The notes: generated by a model from the sequence alone, not told the origin. Positions 15,319 through 22,902 are shown, counted from the first letter of the stretch. The stretch: 23,770 nucleotides of DNA from SIG440 sp045645805 (GCA_045645805.1 JAZRJL010000071.1:1-23770), one strand, 5' to 3'. A program made the numbers and translations.

Positions 15319-16983
15319 GTGATAACCGATATAGAAATTGCTCAAAGTGCAAAAATGCAGCATATTTCAGAAATTGCTGAAAAAGCTGGTATTGATGAAA
15401 GATATGTTGAATATTATGGCAAGTACAAGGCAAAGATTGATTTGTCACTTCTCCGTGAAAGAGAACGCAAGGCTAAGCTTGTGCTTGTGACTGCAATTAC
15501 TCCAACTCCTGCAGGTGAGGGAAAAACCACAACCACAATCGGTCTTGCTGACGGTATGACCAAAATTGGTAAGAACGTGGTTATGGCACTTCGTGAACCG
15601 TCCCTTGGTCCCGTGTTTGGTGTAAAGGGTGGTGCTGCAGGCGGAGGCTATGCACAGGTTGTACCTATGGAGGATATCAATCTTCATTTCACAGGTGACT
15701 TTCACGCAATCGGTGCTGCAAATAATCTTCTTGCGGCAATGCTTGACAATCATATCTATCAGGGCAACAAGCTAGGTATTGACCCAAGACGTATCACGTG
15801 GAAACGTTGTGTTGATATGAATGACCGTCAGCTCAGATTTGTTACAGATGGTCTTGGCGGCAGAGTAAACGGTGTTCCCAGAGAAGATGGATATGATATA
15901 ACAGTTGCATCTGAGATTATGGCTGTACTTTGTCTTGCATCTTCAATTACTGATTTAAAAGAAAGACTCTCAAGAATAGTTGTAGGTTATACTTATGATG
16001 AAGAACCCGTTACTGCAGGTCAGATTGGTGCAGCAGGTGCAATGTGTGCACTATTAAAGGATGCTTTAAAGCCCAATCTTGTTCAGTCCCTTGAAGGAAC
16101 TCCTGCTTTTGTTCATGGCGGTCCGTTTGCGAATATTGCTCATGGATGTAACTCGGTTATCGCAACAGAAATGGCAATGCGAATTGGTGACTATGTAATC
16201 ACCGAGGCAGGCTTTGGTGCTGACCTCGGTGCTCAAAAGTTTTTGGATATTAAGTGCCGTTATGCAGGGCTGAAGCCCTCTGCGGTGGTTATGGTTGCTA
16301 CAATTCGTGCCCTTAAAATGCACGGCGGTGTTCCAAAGACCGAGCTTGGTCCTGAAAACTTAGAGGCACTTGAAAAGGGTATTCCTAATCTTCTTCGTCA
16401 TATTTCAAACATTAAGGATGTTTACAAGCTTCCATCAGTTGTTGCAGTAAACCGTTTCCCAACAGATACCGATGCCGAGGTTCAGCTTGTAATTGACAAG
16501 TGCAAGGAGCTTGGTGTCAACGTTGTTCTTTCAAATGTATGGGCAGAAGGTGGCAACGGCGGTATTGAAATGGCAGAAGAGGTTGTAAGACTTTGTGAAC
16601 AGGATAACGATTTCTCGTTCAGCTATGAGCTGGATGATACAATTGAAAACAAGATTGATACTATTGTAAAAAGAGTATATCGTGGTGCTGCTGCGGCGTT
16701 TACACCCAATGCAAAAAAACAGATTGCAAAGCTTAACGAGCTTGGTTTTGACAAGCTTCCTATCTGTATGGCAAAAACCCAGTACAGCTTTTCTGATGAT
16801 ATGACAAAGCTTGGTGCACCCGAGGACTTTACGGTAACTGTACGCAACCTCAAGGTTTCAGCCGGTGCAGGTTTCATTGTAGCACTTACCGGTGACATTA
16901 TGACAATGCCGGGTCTTCCTAAAGTACCTGCGGCAGAAAAAATTGATGTTGACGAAAATGGAGTAATCAGCGGTTTGTTCTAA
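15319..16983 (+). CDS. fhs: Formate-tetrahydrofolate ligase
   Basis: Fhs makes 10-formyl-THF from formate, THF and ATP, supplying both formyl-transfer steps of purine synthesis in this operon. The P-loop text TPTPAGEGKTTTT lies at residues 61-73, followed by EPSLGPVFGVKGGAAGGGYAQ and NLHFTGDFHAI. The C-terminal block TGDIMTMPGLPKVPAA is typical. Length of 554 residues is normal. The start is GTG 15319 with SD aggagg (15305-15310). Dependence on formate fits an anaerobe. It lies 154 nt after purL, past a structured element, and 20 nt before the next gene. Confidence 0.97.
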   Translation: MITDIEIAQSAKMQHISEIAEKAGIDERYVEYYGKYKAKIDLSLLRERERKAKLVLVTAITPTPAGEGKTTTTIGLADGMTKIGKNVVMALREPSLGPVFGVKGGAAGGGYAQVVPMEDINLHFTGDFHAIGAANNLLAAMLDNHIYQGNKLGIDPRRITWKRCVDMNDRQLRFVTDGLGGRVNGVPREDGYDITVASEIMAVLCLASSITDLKERLSRIVVGYTYDEEPVTAGQIGAAGAMCALLKDALKPNLVQSLEGTPAFVHGGPFANIAHGCNSVIATEMAMRIGDYVITEAGFGADLGAQKFLDIKCRYAGLKPSAVVMVATIRALKMHGGVPKTELGPENLEALEKGIPNLLRHISNIKDVYKLPSVVAVNRFPTDTDAEVQLVIDKCKELGVNVVLSNVWAEGGNGGIEMAEEVVRLCEQDNDFSFSYELDDTIENKIDTIVKRVYRGAAAAFTPNAKKQIAKLNELGFDKLPICMAKTQYSFSDDMTKLGAPEDFTVTVRNLKVSAGAGFIVALTGDIMTMPGLPKVPAAEKIDVDENGVISGLF

Positions 16984-17003
16984 ATCGGAATGGAGCGGTA
17001 GTA

Positions 17004-17783
17004 ATGAGGATTGCATATATAGGGATTGATTTATTTTATCCGGCTCTTGAAACACTTTACGAGCTTGGTTGTGAAATAATTGAAATTTTCACCTGCAAAA
17101 CCGATAACGTAACAGAATTTAATGTGAAAGTTACGGAGTTTGCAAAAAAATACAATATTCCCTGCAAGATTAATCCGATTGACCGTGACGATATCCAAAG
17201 ACTGCTTAAAAGTGGTTGCGAAGCAGCAATCTGTGGCGGATATTACTTTAAAATCCCAAGTGATACAAAGCTACCCATAGTCAACATTCATCCGTCACTT
17301 TTGCCCGTAGGCAGAGGGTCATGGCCCATGGCACAGTCGATTTTGTGGAAACATAAAAAAAGCGGTGTTACGATTCACAAAATTGCTGAGGGTTTTGATA
17401 CAGGTGATATTTTGCTTCAAAATGAGTTTTACCTTGATAAGGATGAAACCCATCAAACCTTTATGGAAAAAGCAAATTCACTTATCCCTGATATGATTAA
17501 AATGTTAGTAACTGATTTTGAAAGCATTTACAATAATGCTGTTCCTCAAGGTATGGGCGAATACTGGAAAGCACCTCAAAAAGCTGATTATACCGTAACT
17601 CCGCATATGACAGCCGAAGAAGCAGATTTGATACTTCGTGCATTTTACGGTTATGAATGTATCTATAACAATGGTGTAAATGAAACTGTTATTATATGTG
17701 GCAGGGGTGTAAAATGTAACAATTTGGGGTCCTTTGAATTTCCGCTTGTTGACGGATATGTAAAATATGAAAAAATTTTGTAA
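17004..17783 (+). CDS. 10-formyl-THF-dependent formyltransferase-like protein, substrate unknown
   Basis: This 259-residue protein has an N-terminal formyl-transfer fold with the catalytic signature NIHPSLLPVGRGSWP (94-108, N94 and H96) and FDTGDIL (131-137, D132), as in PurN, Fmt and ArnA. The C-terminal ~80 residues, with EYWKAPQKADYTV and AEEADLILRAFYG, resemble the short linker and start of the C-terminal region of Fmt or sugar N-formyltransferases. It lacks the N-terminal glycine-rich loop of PurN and is too short for full Fmt. It lies 20 nt after fhs and just before purC, so it probably uses the same 10-formyl-THF pool. Its acceptor is not known. Confidence 0.8.
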   Translation: MRIAYIGIDLFYPALETLYELGCEIIEIFTCKTDNVTEFNVKVTEFAKKYNIPCKINPIDRDDIQRLLKSGCEAAICGGYYFKIPSDTKLPIVNIHPSLLPVGRGSWPMAQSILWKHKKSGVTIHKIAEGFDTGDILLQNEFYLDKDETHQTFMEKANSLIPDMIKMLVTDFESIYNNAVPQGMGEYWKAPQKADYTVTPHMTAEEADLILRAFYGYECIYNNGVNETVIICGRGVKCNNLGSFEFPLVDGYVKYEKIL

Positions 17784-17789
17784 AAAATA

Positions 17790-17818
17790 AAGACAAAATA
17801 AAAATTCTGTGCTAAAAT
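17790..17818 (+). promoter_or_regulatory. Possible internal promoter for purC
   Basis: AAGACA (17790-17795), a 17-nt spacer and TAAAAT (17813-17818) preceded by TG one base upstream (extended -10) lie 45 nt before purC. The -35 matches at four of six positions. It may give purC expression independent of the riboswitch. Confidence 0.5.
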
Positions 17819-17862
17819 AATTGCATTGGAATAAAATCTAAAAAAGATAGGGGTAATTTATA

Positions 17863-18546
17863 ATGAATTTGGTTTACACAGGAAAAACAAAAGATGTTTA
17901 CAGCCTTGAAAACGGCAATGTACTTCTTAAGTTCAAAGACGATTGTACCGGTAAAGACGGTAAGTTTGACCCGGGTGAAAACAGTGTTGGTCTCACCATC
18001 GAGGGTATCGGTAAGGAAAACTTAAAGACTTCGGTTTATTACTTTGATCTTCTAAAAAAAGCGGGTATCAAAACTCACTATGTAAGCGCTGACATTGACA
18101 ATGCTACAATGGAGGTTCTTCCCGGCAAGGTGTTTGGTCACGGTCTTGAAGTAATATGCCGTCTTGTTGCAACAGGCAGCTTTATCCGCAGATATGGTGA
18201 ATATATCGAGGACGGAACAGTTTTAGAGGGCGGATATGTTGAATGTACCTTCAAAAATGACGAGAAGGGTGATCCGCTTGTTACAGGCGAAGGTCTTGCT
18301 GCTCTTGGTGTTATGTCACCTGAAATGTTTGAAAGCATGAAGGAACAGACCCTCAAAATTACCAAGGTTGTTGCTGATGACCTCAAGTCAATCGGCCTTG
18401 ACCTTTGGGATATCAAGTTTGAGTTTGGTTATAACAATGACGAAGTTATCCTTATTGACGAAATTGCATCAGGCAATATGCGTGTTTACAAGGGAAATGA
18501 AATTGTTGACCCTGTTGAGCTTACAAAGCTTATCCTAAACAGATAA
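17863..18546 (+). CDS. purC: Phosphoribosylaminoimidazole-succinocarboxamide synthase (SAICAR synthetase)
   Basis: PurC joins aspartate to CAIR with ATP (step 7). The N-terminal GKTKDVY (7-13) is the family's nucleotide-binding start. EVICRLVATGSFIRRYG matches the conserved RxxAxGS block, and LIDEIASGNMRVYKG is the variant of the DE(I/L)xxDxxR metal and aspartate-site text found in part of the family. Length of 227 residues is slightly short but normal. An SD-like agggg precedes ATG 17863. It is the last gene of the operon, followed by a strong terminator; purB, which acts next, is not in the window. Confidence 0.95.
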   Translation: MNLVYTGKTKDVYSLENGNVLLKFKDDCTGKDGKFDPGENSVGLTIEGIGKENLKTSVYYFDLLKKAGIKTHYVSADIDNATMEVLPGKVFGHGLEVICRLVATGSFIRRYGEYIEDGTVLEGGYVECTFKNDEKGDPLVTGEGLAALGVMSPEMFESMKEQTLKITKVVADDLKSIGLDLWDIKFEFGYNNDEVILIDEIASGNMRVYKGNEIVDPVELTKLILNR

Positions 18547-18556
18547 ATAAAGTCTT

Positions 18557-18587
18557 AAAGCCTTGCGTTTCAAACGCAAGGCTTTTT
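18557..18587 (+). terminator. Purine operon intrinsic terminator
   Basis: aaagccttgcgttt (18557-18570) and aaacgcaaggcttt (18572-18585) form a 14-bp near-continuous palindrome ending in five T. It lies 10 nt after the purC stop. A-rich at its left, it could work in both directions. Confidence 0.92.
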
Positions 18588-18593
18588 AAGTTG

Positions 18594-18622
18594 TTGACAT
18601 TATATTTAAAATATGGTATTTT
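18594..18622 (+). promoter_or_regulatory. Promoter-like sequence before the RpiR remnant
   Basis: A perfect TTGACA (18594-18599), a 17-nt spacer and TATTTT (18617-18622) preceded by TGG lie just past the purC terminator. They are followed by a short reading frame and the decayed regulator fragment, so this is probably a leftover promoter. Confidence 0.5.
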
Positions 18623-18664
18623 TATATAAGTAAAGAGATGAGTAGCGTGGGTGATTGCAATTAA

Positions 18665-18763
18665 ATTCAGCTTGCTGAGCAATGCGGCTGTGGTGAAGCA
18701 ACAATTGTCTGTTTTGCAAAAAAATTAGGCTATACCGGACATCAGGAGCTTTATAGGATTTAA
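18665..18763 (+). pseudogene. RpiR/MurR-family regulator remnant (HTH fragment)
   Basis: Reading from 18665, the text LAEQCGCGEATIVCFAKKLG and then YTGHQELYRI matches the helix-turn-helix core of RpiR-type regulators (ELA..xGVSxATIxRFxxKLGYxGxxEL). It is closed by TAA at 18761-18763 and preceded by an in-frame TAA at 18662-18664. Neither the N-terminal part nor the SIS sugar-phosphate domain of a full ~280-residue regulator is present. An ATG at 18638 starts only an 8-codon frame before that first stop. This is a decayed gene fragment; the following ~90 nt show no recognisable continuation. Motif matching is from memory. Confidence 0.65.
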
Positions 18764-18926
18764 TTGAAGCGTTATTAGAATTATACAAGGGAAATCTAAA
18801 ATCCAATACAGGTTATGATTTTGCTTATTTTATGGGGTTAAAAGGCAGGCATATATAAAATAATGTTATTATAAAGTAAATAAACAACAAAAATTACATA
18901 TTTTTAAATAAAAATAAAAAAAAGGC

Positions 18927-18955
18927 TTGACAAAAAGCAATCTTGCTGTTATAAT
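18927..18955 (+). promoter_or_regulatory. Consensus promoter of the tRNA cluster
   Basis: A perfect TTGACA (18927-18932), exactly 17 nt, and a perfect TATAAT (18950-18955) lie 32 nt before the first tRNA. This is what is expected for a strongly expressed stable RNA operon. Confidence 0.9.
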
Positions 18956-18987
18956 ATCTAAGTCGGTCAGCAATGACTTAATGATAT

Positions 18988-19061
18988 GCGGGTGTAGTTC
19001 AATGGTAGAATCTCAGCCTTCCAAGCTGATTGCGTGGGTTCGATTCCCATCACCCGCTCCA
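18988..19061 (+). tRNA. tRNA-Gly (TCC)
   Basis: The acceptor stem is gcgggtg with cacccgc. The D-arm text is tagttcaatggta, the anticodon loop cttccaa gives TCC, and the T-arm carries ggttcgattcc. The encoded CCA is at 19059-19061. First of five co-oriented tRNAs. Confidence 0.97.
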
Positions 19062-19070
19062 AAGAATTAT

Positions 19071-19147
<77 letters not shown>

Positions 19148-19169
19148 TTCTTATTTAGTTGTTTTATAT

Positions 19170-19247
19170 GGTGGGTATAGCTCAGTTGGTTAGAGCGCTA
19201 GATTGTGGCTCTAGAGGTCGTCGGTTCGACTCCGACTATCCACCCCA
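19170..19247 (+). tRNA. tRNA-His (GTG)
   Basis: The acceptor stem is gtgggta with tatccac. The anticodon stem-loop ctaga-ttgtggc-tctag gives GTG. The G at 19170 can pair with C73 (19244), the extra 5' G typical of tRNA-His. The encoded CCA is at 19245-19247. Confidence 0.97.
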
Positions 19248-19266
19248 TCTTATAAAAACAACTTAA

Positions 19267-19288
19267 GATAAATCAAAATTGATTTATC
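19267..19288. repeat. Hairpin between tRNA-His and tRNA-Gln
   Basis: gataaatca (19267-19275) and tgatttatc (19280-19288) form a 9-bp stem with loop aaat. No T run follows, so a processing role is more likely than termination. Confidence 0.5.
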
Positions 19289-19316
19289 GGCAGGCAAGGT
19301 TGTCAGGCTTATATAC

Positions 19317-19393
19317 TGGGCTGTAGCCAAGTCGGTAAGGCACCAGACTTTGACTCTGGCATTTCGTAGGTTCGAGTCCTGCCAGCCCAGCCA
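19317..19393 (+). tRNA. tRNA-Gln (TTG)
   Basis: The acceptor stem is tgggctg with cagccca. The anticodon stem-loop ccaga-ctttgac-tctgg gives TTG. The encoded CCA is at 19391-19393. The GatCAB amidotransferase that could charge it by the indirect route is encoded just downstream on the other strand. Confidence 0.96.
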
Positions 19394-19411
19394 AATTTAA
19401 AAGTTTAATAT

Positions 19412-19487
19412 GGTCCATTAGCTCAGTTGGCAGAGCACTTGACTTTTAATCAAGGTGTCCCGCGTTCGAATCGCGGATGGATCACCA
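19412..19487 (+). tRNA. tRNA-Lys (TTT)
   Basis: The acceptor stem is ggtccat with atggatc, including one G-T pair. The anticodon stem-loop cttga-cttttaa-tcaag gives TTT. The encoded CCA is at 19485-19487. Last tRNA of the cluster. Thirteen of its bases (19448-19460) are duplicated at 19541-19553. Confidence 0.96.
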
Positions 19488-19492
19488 ATTAA

Positions 19493-19527
19493 CCCCCGAA
19501 GACGTAGGGCTTTCGGGGGTTTGTTTT
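19493..19527 (+). terminator. tRNA cluster terminator
   Basis: acccccgaa and ttcgggggt form a 9-bp stem, with a loop of about 12 nt, followed by ttgttttt. It lies a few nt after tRNA-Lys. Confidence 0.88.
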
Positions 19528-19528
19528 T

Positions 19529-19581
19529 GTGTGGTAATAAAATCAAGGTGTCCTTGGTACGGTAATAGTGTGGTAGTAAAC
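19529..19581 (+). repeat. tRNA-Lys duplication flanked by integrase-arm-like direct repeats
   Basis: aatcaaggtgtcc at 19541-19553 is identical to 19448-19460 inside tRNA-Lys (end of the anticodon loop through the variable region). On either side lie gtgtggtaataaaa (19529-19542) and gtgtggtagtaaac (19568-19581), nearly identical direct repeats, with a weaker third copy (ggtacggtaatag, about 19556-19568) between. This is the layout expected at an attachment site of a tyrosine-recombinase element, but no integrase gene is in the window. Confidence 0.5.
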
Positions 19582-19642
19582 TCCTAATCTAATAGAGCGA
19601 TGGTCTTTTGCTTATGGTCCGCATGAACGAGGGGGATATTTG

Positions 19643-19843
19643 TTAATCCTTGATAAACACCATAATATCCTGCACCTTACAATTTAAAATGGTACAAAGA
19701 TCATTAAGTGTTACTGTACTGATAGGTTTATTGTTTCGTAACCGGTCAAGCAGACCACGGCTGATATTGTGTTCCTTAATCAATTTATAAGTCGAAATAT
19801 TTTTCTTTTTTAATGTTTCATAAAAAGGAGTGTAGCTAATCAT
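19643..19843 (-). CDS. Small XRE/Cro-type HTH regulator
   Basis: This 66-residue protein is almost entirely a helix-turn-helix domain. FYETLKKKNISTYKLIKEHNI then SRGLLDRLRNNKPISTVTLNDLCTILNC follows the pattern of compact Cro/C1-type regulators of the YozG/HTH_26 kind. It ends with VQDIMVFIKD. ATG 19843 is chosen because the SD gaggtg lies 9 nt upstream; an in-frame GTG at 19855 falls inside that SD. Its own promoter overlaps, back to back, a strong plus-strand promoter, so it may regulate itself and that divergent transcript. It lies next to the tRNA-Lys scar, so it may be a remnant of an integrated element. Confidence 0.85.
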   Translation of the reverse strand: MISYTPFYETLKKKNISTYKLIKEHNISRGLLDRLRNNKPISTVTLNDLCTILNCKVQDIMVFIKD

Positions 19844-19864
19844 TTTATTATTCACCTCAGTATA

Positions 19865-19893
19865 ATAATAAAATATACTCCACTACTTGACAA
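19865..19893 (-). promoter_or_regulatory. Promoter of the small HTH regulator
   Basis: On the minus strand, TTGTCA (19893-19888), a 17-nt spacer and TATTAT (19870-19865) lie 21 nt before the start codon at 19843. Its -35 shares five bases with the -35 of the opposite promoter at 19887-19915. Confidence 0.7.
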
Positions 19894-19915
19894 TTGCCTA
19901 TAAATAGGGTATAAT
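19887..19915 (+). promoter_or_regulatory. Perfect consensus sigma-A promoter driving an unannotated plus-strand RNA
   Basis: TTGACA (19887-19892), 17 nt, then TATAAT (19910-19915) with no mismatch. No plus-strand ORF follows; instead three hairpins lie downstream, before the 3' end of the oppositely oriented gatB. Confidence 0.8.
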
Positions 19916-19921
19916 ATTTGT

Positions 19922-20030
19922 ATAGTCGCACAAAGGTTATCTGTTTTTTGATAGATGACCGCTGTTGGCAAGGAATATATCTTGCCAATGGAAGAGGGGT
20001 GTATCTTTGATACAACCCTCTTGAATATTT
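19922..20030 (+). ncRNA. Candidate small structured RNA (three hairpins)
   Basis: Starting about 7 nt after a perfect -10 box, this ~110-nt stretch forms three successive stems: 19935-19942 with 19953-19960 (8 bp, one G-T), 19965-19972 with 19981-19988 (8 bp), and 19992-20005 with 20009-20022 (14 bp, one G-T, loop ttt). There is no plausible plus-strand ORF. The final stem is followed by gaatattt rather than a clean T run, so the 3' end is uncertain. The same stems read on the other strand could act in the gatB 3' UTR. I do not recognise a known RNA family. It may be controlled by the adjacent HTH protein. Confidence 0.45.
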
Positions 20031-21453
20031 AAATCTCACTAAACTTCTTTTCTATATATGCCTTAACCGACATAGGTGTAGCTTTTCCCTTTAAGGCTCT
20101 GTTTGCCTGACCCATAAAGAAGCCAAAAACGTTTGTTTTACCGTTTTTATAATCCTCAATTAAATCGGGACGTTCTGCAAAGAGTGCATCAACAACCTCG
20201 GCAATTGCGGCGGTATCTTCAACCACAATAAAGCCGTTTGCTTTTGCAATTTCTTCGGGATTTCCACCCTCTTCAAACATAATGCGGATTATGGTTTTTG
20301 CATCGTTGCGGTTAACGGTGTTTTTGTCTGCCATTTCACAAACCTTTGCAAAATCTTTTGCCGAAATGCTGATTTCCTCGCTGTCAGTTTCCTTTACCCG
20401 ACGCATAATTTCGGTTTGGAACATATTTGAGACACTTTTATATTCAGGATAAATTGCAACTGTTTCGTCATAGAAGTCGGACAGATATTTTTCCGAGGTA
20501 AGAACTCGTGCATCTTCGTCGGTAAGACCGTACTTCTTGATGTACCGCTCTGTTCTCTGGTGAGGAAGAAGCGGAATTTCGTTCCTTGCATTTTCAATAT
20601 CTTCTTCTGTAAAGGTTATTGCAAGAATATCCGGTTCAGGGAAATAACGGTAATCGTTTGCATTCTCCTTACTTCTAAGCGATGATGTTGTGCCGGTTGC
20701 GTCATCAAAACGTCTTGTTTCCTGAACAACTCTTTCGCCCTTATCCAAAATCTCGGTTTGTCTTGCAATTTCGCTTTCAATTGCTCGCTGAATTGAACGG
20801 AAGGAGTTAAGGTTTTTAATTTCTGCTCTGTCACCAAGAACGTCGCTGCCTGCTGGCTTGAGCGAGACGTTTACATCGGCACGGATAGAACCTTCCTGCA
20901 TTTTTGCATCGCATACATTCAGATATTTAAGGTAAAGAGCAATCTTTGAAACAAATTCTGCAGCTTCTTCGGGAGAATTGATGTCAGGCTCGGTTACGAT
21001 TTCGATAAGTGGAACGCTGCATCGGTTGTAATCTGCCCAGCTTTGGTTGTTGTAGTCATCGTGAACCATTTTTCCGGCATCCTCTTCAAGATGGATGCGA
21101 TTGATGCGTACGGTTGTTCCTGTTGAAAGCTCAAGCTTGCCGTTTATACAAAGGGGCAAATCAAGCTGCGAAATCTGGTACGCCTTTGGTAGGTCGGGGT
21201 AGAAGTAGTTCTTTCGGTCAAATCTTGAATAACGGTTAATATCACAGCCAAGGGCAAGACCTGCACGGATTGCGTATGCAACAGCTGCGTAGTTTATAAT
21301 GGGCAATGCACCGGGCTGACCCGTGCACACAGGACAGATATGTGTGTTGGGGTCACCGCCGAAAGAGGCGTCACAGGTGCAGAATGCCTTTGTCTTTGTT
21401 GAAAGCTCGGCGTGGATTTCCAGGCCGATTACTGTATCGTATTTTTTGCACAT
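20029..21453 (-). CDS. gatB: Asp/Glu-tRNA(Asn/Gln) amidotransferase subunit B
   Basis: GatB binds the misacylated tRNA and activates it with ATP so that GatA-derived ammonia can convert Glu-tRNA(Gln) or Asp-tRNA(Asn) to the amide form. The N-terminal IGLEIHAELSTKTKAFC and four zinc-type cysteines (C25, C27, C40, C43) are present, followed by RKNYFYPDLPKAYQISQ. The C-terminal YqeY-like tail with GFFMGQANRALKGKATP is intact. Length of 474 residues is normal. SD aaaggagg lies 5-8 nt before the ATG at 21453, in the 15-nt gap after gatA. It is the last gene of gatCAB. Confidence 0.97.
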   Translation of the reverse strand: MCKKYDTVIGLEIHAELSTKTKAFCTCDASFGGDPNTHICPVCTGQPGALPIINYAAVAYAIRAGLALGCDINRYSRFDRKNYFYPDLPKAYQISQLDLPLCINGKLELSTGTTVRINRIHLEEDAGKMVHDDYNNQSWADYNRCSVPLIEIVTEPDINSPEEAAEFVSKIALYLKYLNVCDAKMQEGSIRADVNVSLKPAGSDVLGDRAEIKNLNSFRSIQRAIESEIARQTEILDKGERVVQETRRFDDATGTTSSLRSKENANDYRYFPEPDILAITFTEEDIENARNEIPLLPHQRTERYIKKYGLTDEDARVLTSEKYLSDFYDETVAIYPEYKSVSNMFQTEIMRRVKETDSEEISISAKDFAKVCEMADKNTVNRNDAKTIIRIMFEEGGNPEEIAKANGFIVVEDTAAIAEVVDALFAERPDLIEDYKNGKTNVFGFFMGQANRALKGKATPMSVKAYIEKKFSEI

Positions 21454-21468
21454 AGGTTTCAGCCTCCT

Positions 21469-22902
21469 TTATAAATTCACCATTGGGTGAGGATTTTCTT
21501 TTTCAAACACATCAGCAAACTGAATAAGTTTTGCATCATCAAACCTTTTTGCAGAGAGAGAGAAGCCGATTGGCATACCCTTGCTGTCTGCAGAGCAGGG
21601 GACGGAAATTGCAGGTATACCTGCAATGTTTGCGGTAACGGTGCATATATCTGCGAGATACATTTTAACAGGATCATCAACATTTTCGTTGCATTTATAT
21701 GCAACCGATGGTGATGTAGGTGTAAGCATAACATCACATTTTTCAAAAATCTCGTCGTGTTCAAGGCGGCATTGCTGACGAACAGCAAGAGCCTTTTTGT
21801 AGTATGCATCATAGTAACCGCTTGAAAGGGCGTATGTTCCAAGAAGAATTCTTCTTTTTACCTCTGTACCAAAGCCTTCACTACGGCTCTTCTTGATAAG
21901 CTCGTCATAGCTTTGGGGTGATGCGGTACGGTAGCCGTATTTTACCCCGTCATAACGTGAAAGGTTTGAGCTTGCCTCGGCACAGGCAAGGAGGTAATAT
22001 GCCGAAACTGCATATTTGAGTGAAGGAAGTGAAACTTCAATCAATTCAGCCCCGTTTTCCTCGTAGAATTTTGCAACATTCATAACTGCAGTTTTGATTT
22101 CTTCGTCAATTCCGTCACCAAAGAACTCTTTTGGAATACCTATTTTAAGACCCTTTATGGACTTGCCCAAAAGTGAGTTGAAATCAATTGAGTGCTTTCT
22201 TGTAGTGCGGTCATGTACATCCTGACCTGCAATAATATTAAGTATAGTACCGCAGTCCTCGGCTGAATGTGCCATAGGGCCAATCTGGTCAAGGGAACTG
22301 CCAAAAGCAACAAGACCGAAACGTGATACTGTGCCATAGGTAGGCTTCATACCGGTAATTCCGCAAAAGCCTGCCGGTTGACGGATTGAGCCGCCTGTGT
22401 CACTGCCAAGAGCCGCTGCACAAAGGTCAGCGGATACAGCAACTGCACTGCCGCCGGATGAACCCCCGGGAACACATTCAGGGTTAAAGGGGTTTTTCGG
22501 TACAGCAAAGGCAGAGGTCTGTGAAGAACCGCCCATTGCAAATTCGTCCATAGAGGTTTTGCCCAAAACAACAATTCCCTGTGCGTCAAGCTTGTCCATA
22601 ACAGTTGCGTTGTAGGGTGGGACATATTCGCCAAGCATTTTTGATGAACAGGTTGTGCGAAGTCCTTTTGTGCAGATATTGTCCTTGATTGCCATTGGTA
22701 TACCCAAAAGAGGAAGACTTTCGCCGCCGCATATTCTTTCATCGGCTTTTTTTGCCAAAGCTAAAGCCTCTTCCTTGCACACGGTATTGTATGCACCCAA
22801 AGCTTTGTGCTTTTCTATATTGTCAAGATATTTTTGTGTAAGCTCAACAGAGGATACTTCCCTGTTGTCAAGCTGCTTTCTTAAACTTGAAATTGTGTCC
22901 AT
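21469..22902 (-). CDS. gatA: Asp/Glu-tRNA(Asn/Gln) amidotransferase subunit A
   Basis: GatA is the glutaminase subunit, an amidase-signature enzyme. The Ser-cisSer-Lys triad is visible: K73 in MAIKDNICTKG, S148 in PGGSSGGSA, and S172 in SDTGGSIRQPA, with spacing as in characterised GatA proteins. The later substrate-site block SYYLLACAEASSNLSRYDGV and the TPTSP stretch are present. Length of 477 residues is normal. An aaggag SD precedes the start at 22902. It lies 10 nt after gatC and 15 nt before gatB. Confidence 0.97.
   Translation of the reverse strand: MDTISSLRKQLDNREVSSVELTQKYLDNIEKHKALGAYNTVCKEEALALAKKADERICGGESLPLLGIPMAIKDNICTKGLRTTCSSKMLGEYVPPYNATVMDKLDAQGIVVLGKTSMDEFAMGGSSQTSAFAVPKNPFNPECVPGGSSGGSAVAVSADLCAAALGSDTGGSIRQPAGFCGITGMKPTYGTVSRFGLVAFGSSLDQIGPMAHSAEDCGTILNIIAGQDVHDRTTRKHSIDFNSLLGKSIKGLKIGIPKEFFGDGIDEEIKTAVMNVAKFYEENGAELIEVSLPSLKYAVSAYYLLACAEASSNLSRYDGVKYGYRTASPQSYDELIKKSRSEGFGTEVKRRILLGTYALSSGYYDAYYKKALAVRQQCRLEHDEIFEKCDVMLTPTSPSVAYKCNENVDDPVKMYLADICTVTANIAGIPAISVPCSADSKGMPIGFSLSAKRFDDAKLIQFADVFEKENPHPMVNL

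Noticed and set aside
15194..15448. Minus-strand frame of 84 codons across the purL-fhs gap and the start of fhs
   Set aside because: It is antisense to the conserved fhs N-terminus and its C-terminal part reads through the hairpin element; no SD or promoter supports it.
19493..19642. CRISPR-like direct repeats downstream of tRNA-Lys
   Set aside because: Only two good copies of a 13-14-nt repeat plus a weak third exist, with unequal spacing and no cas genes; the attachment-site reading fits better.
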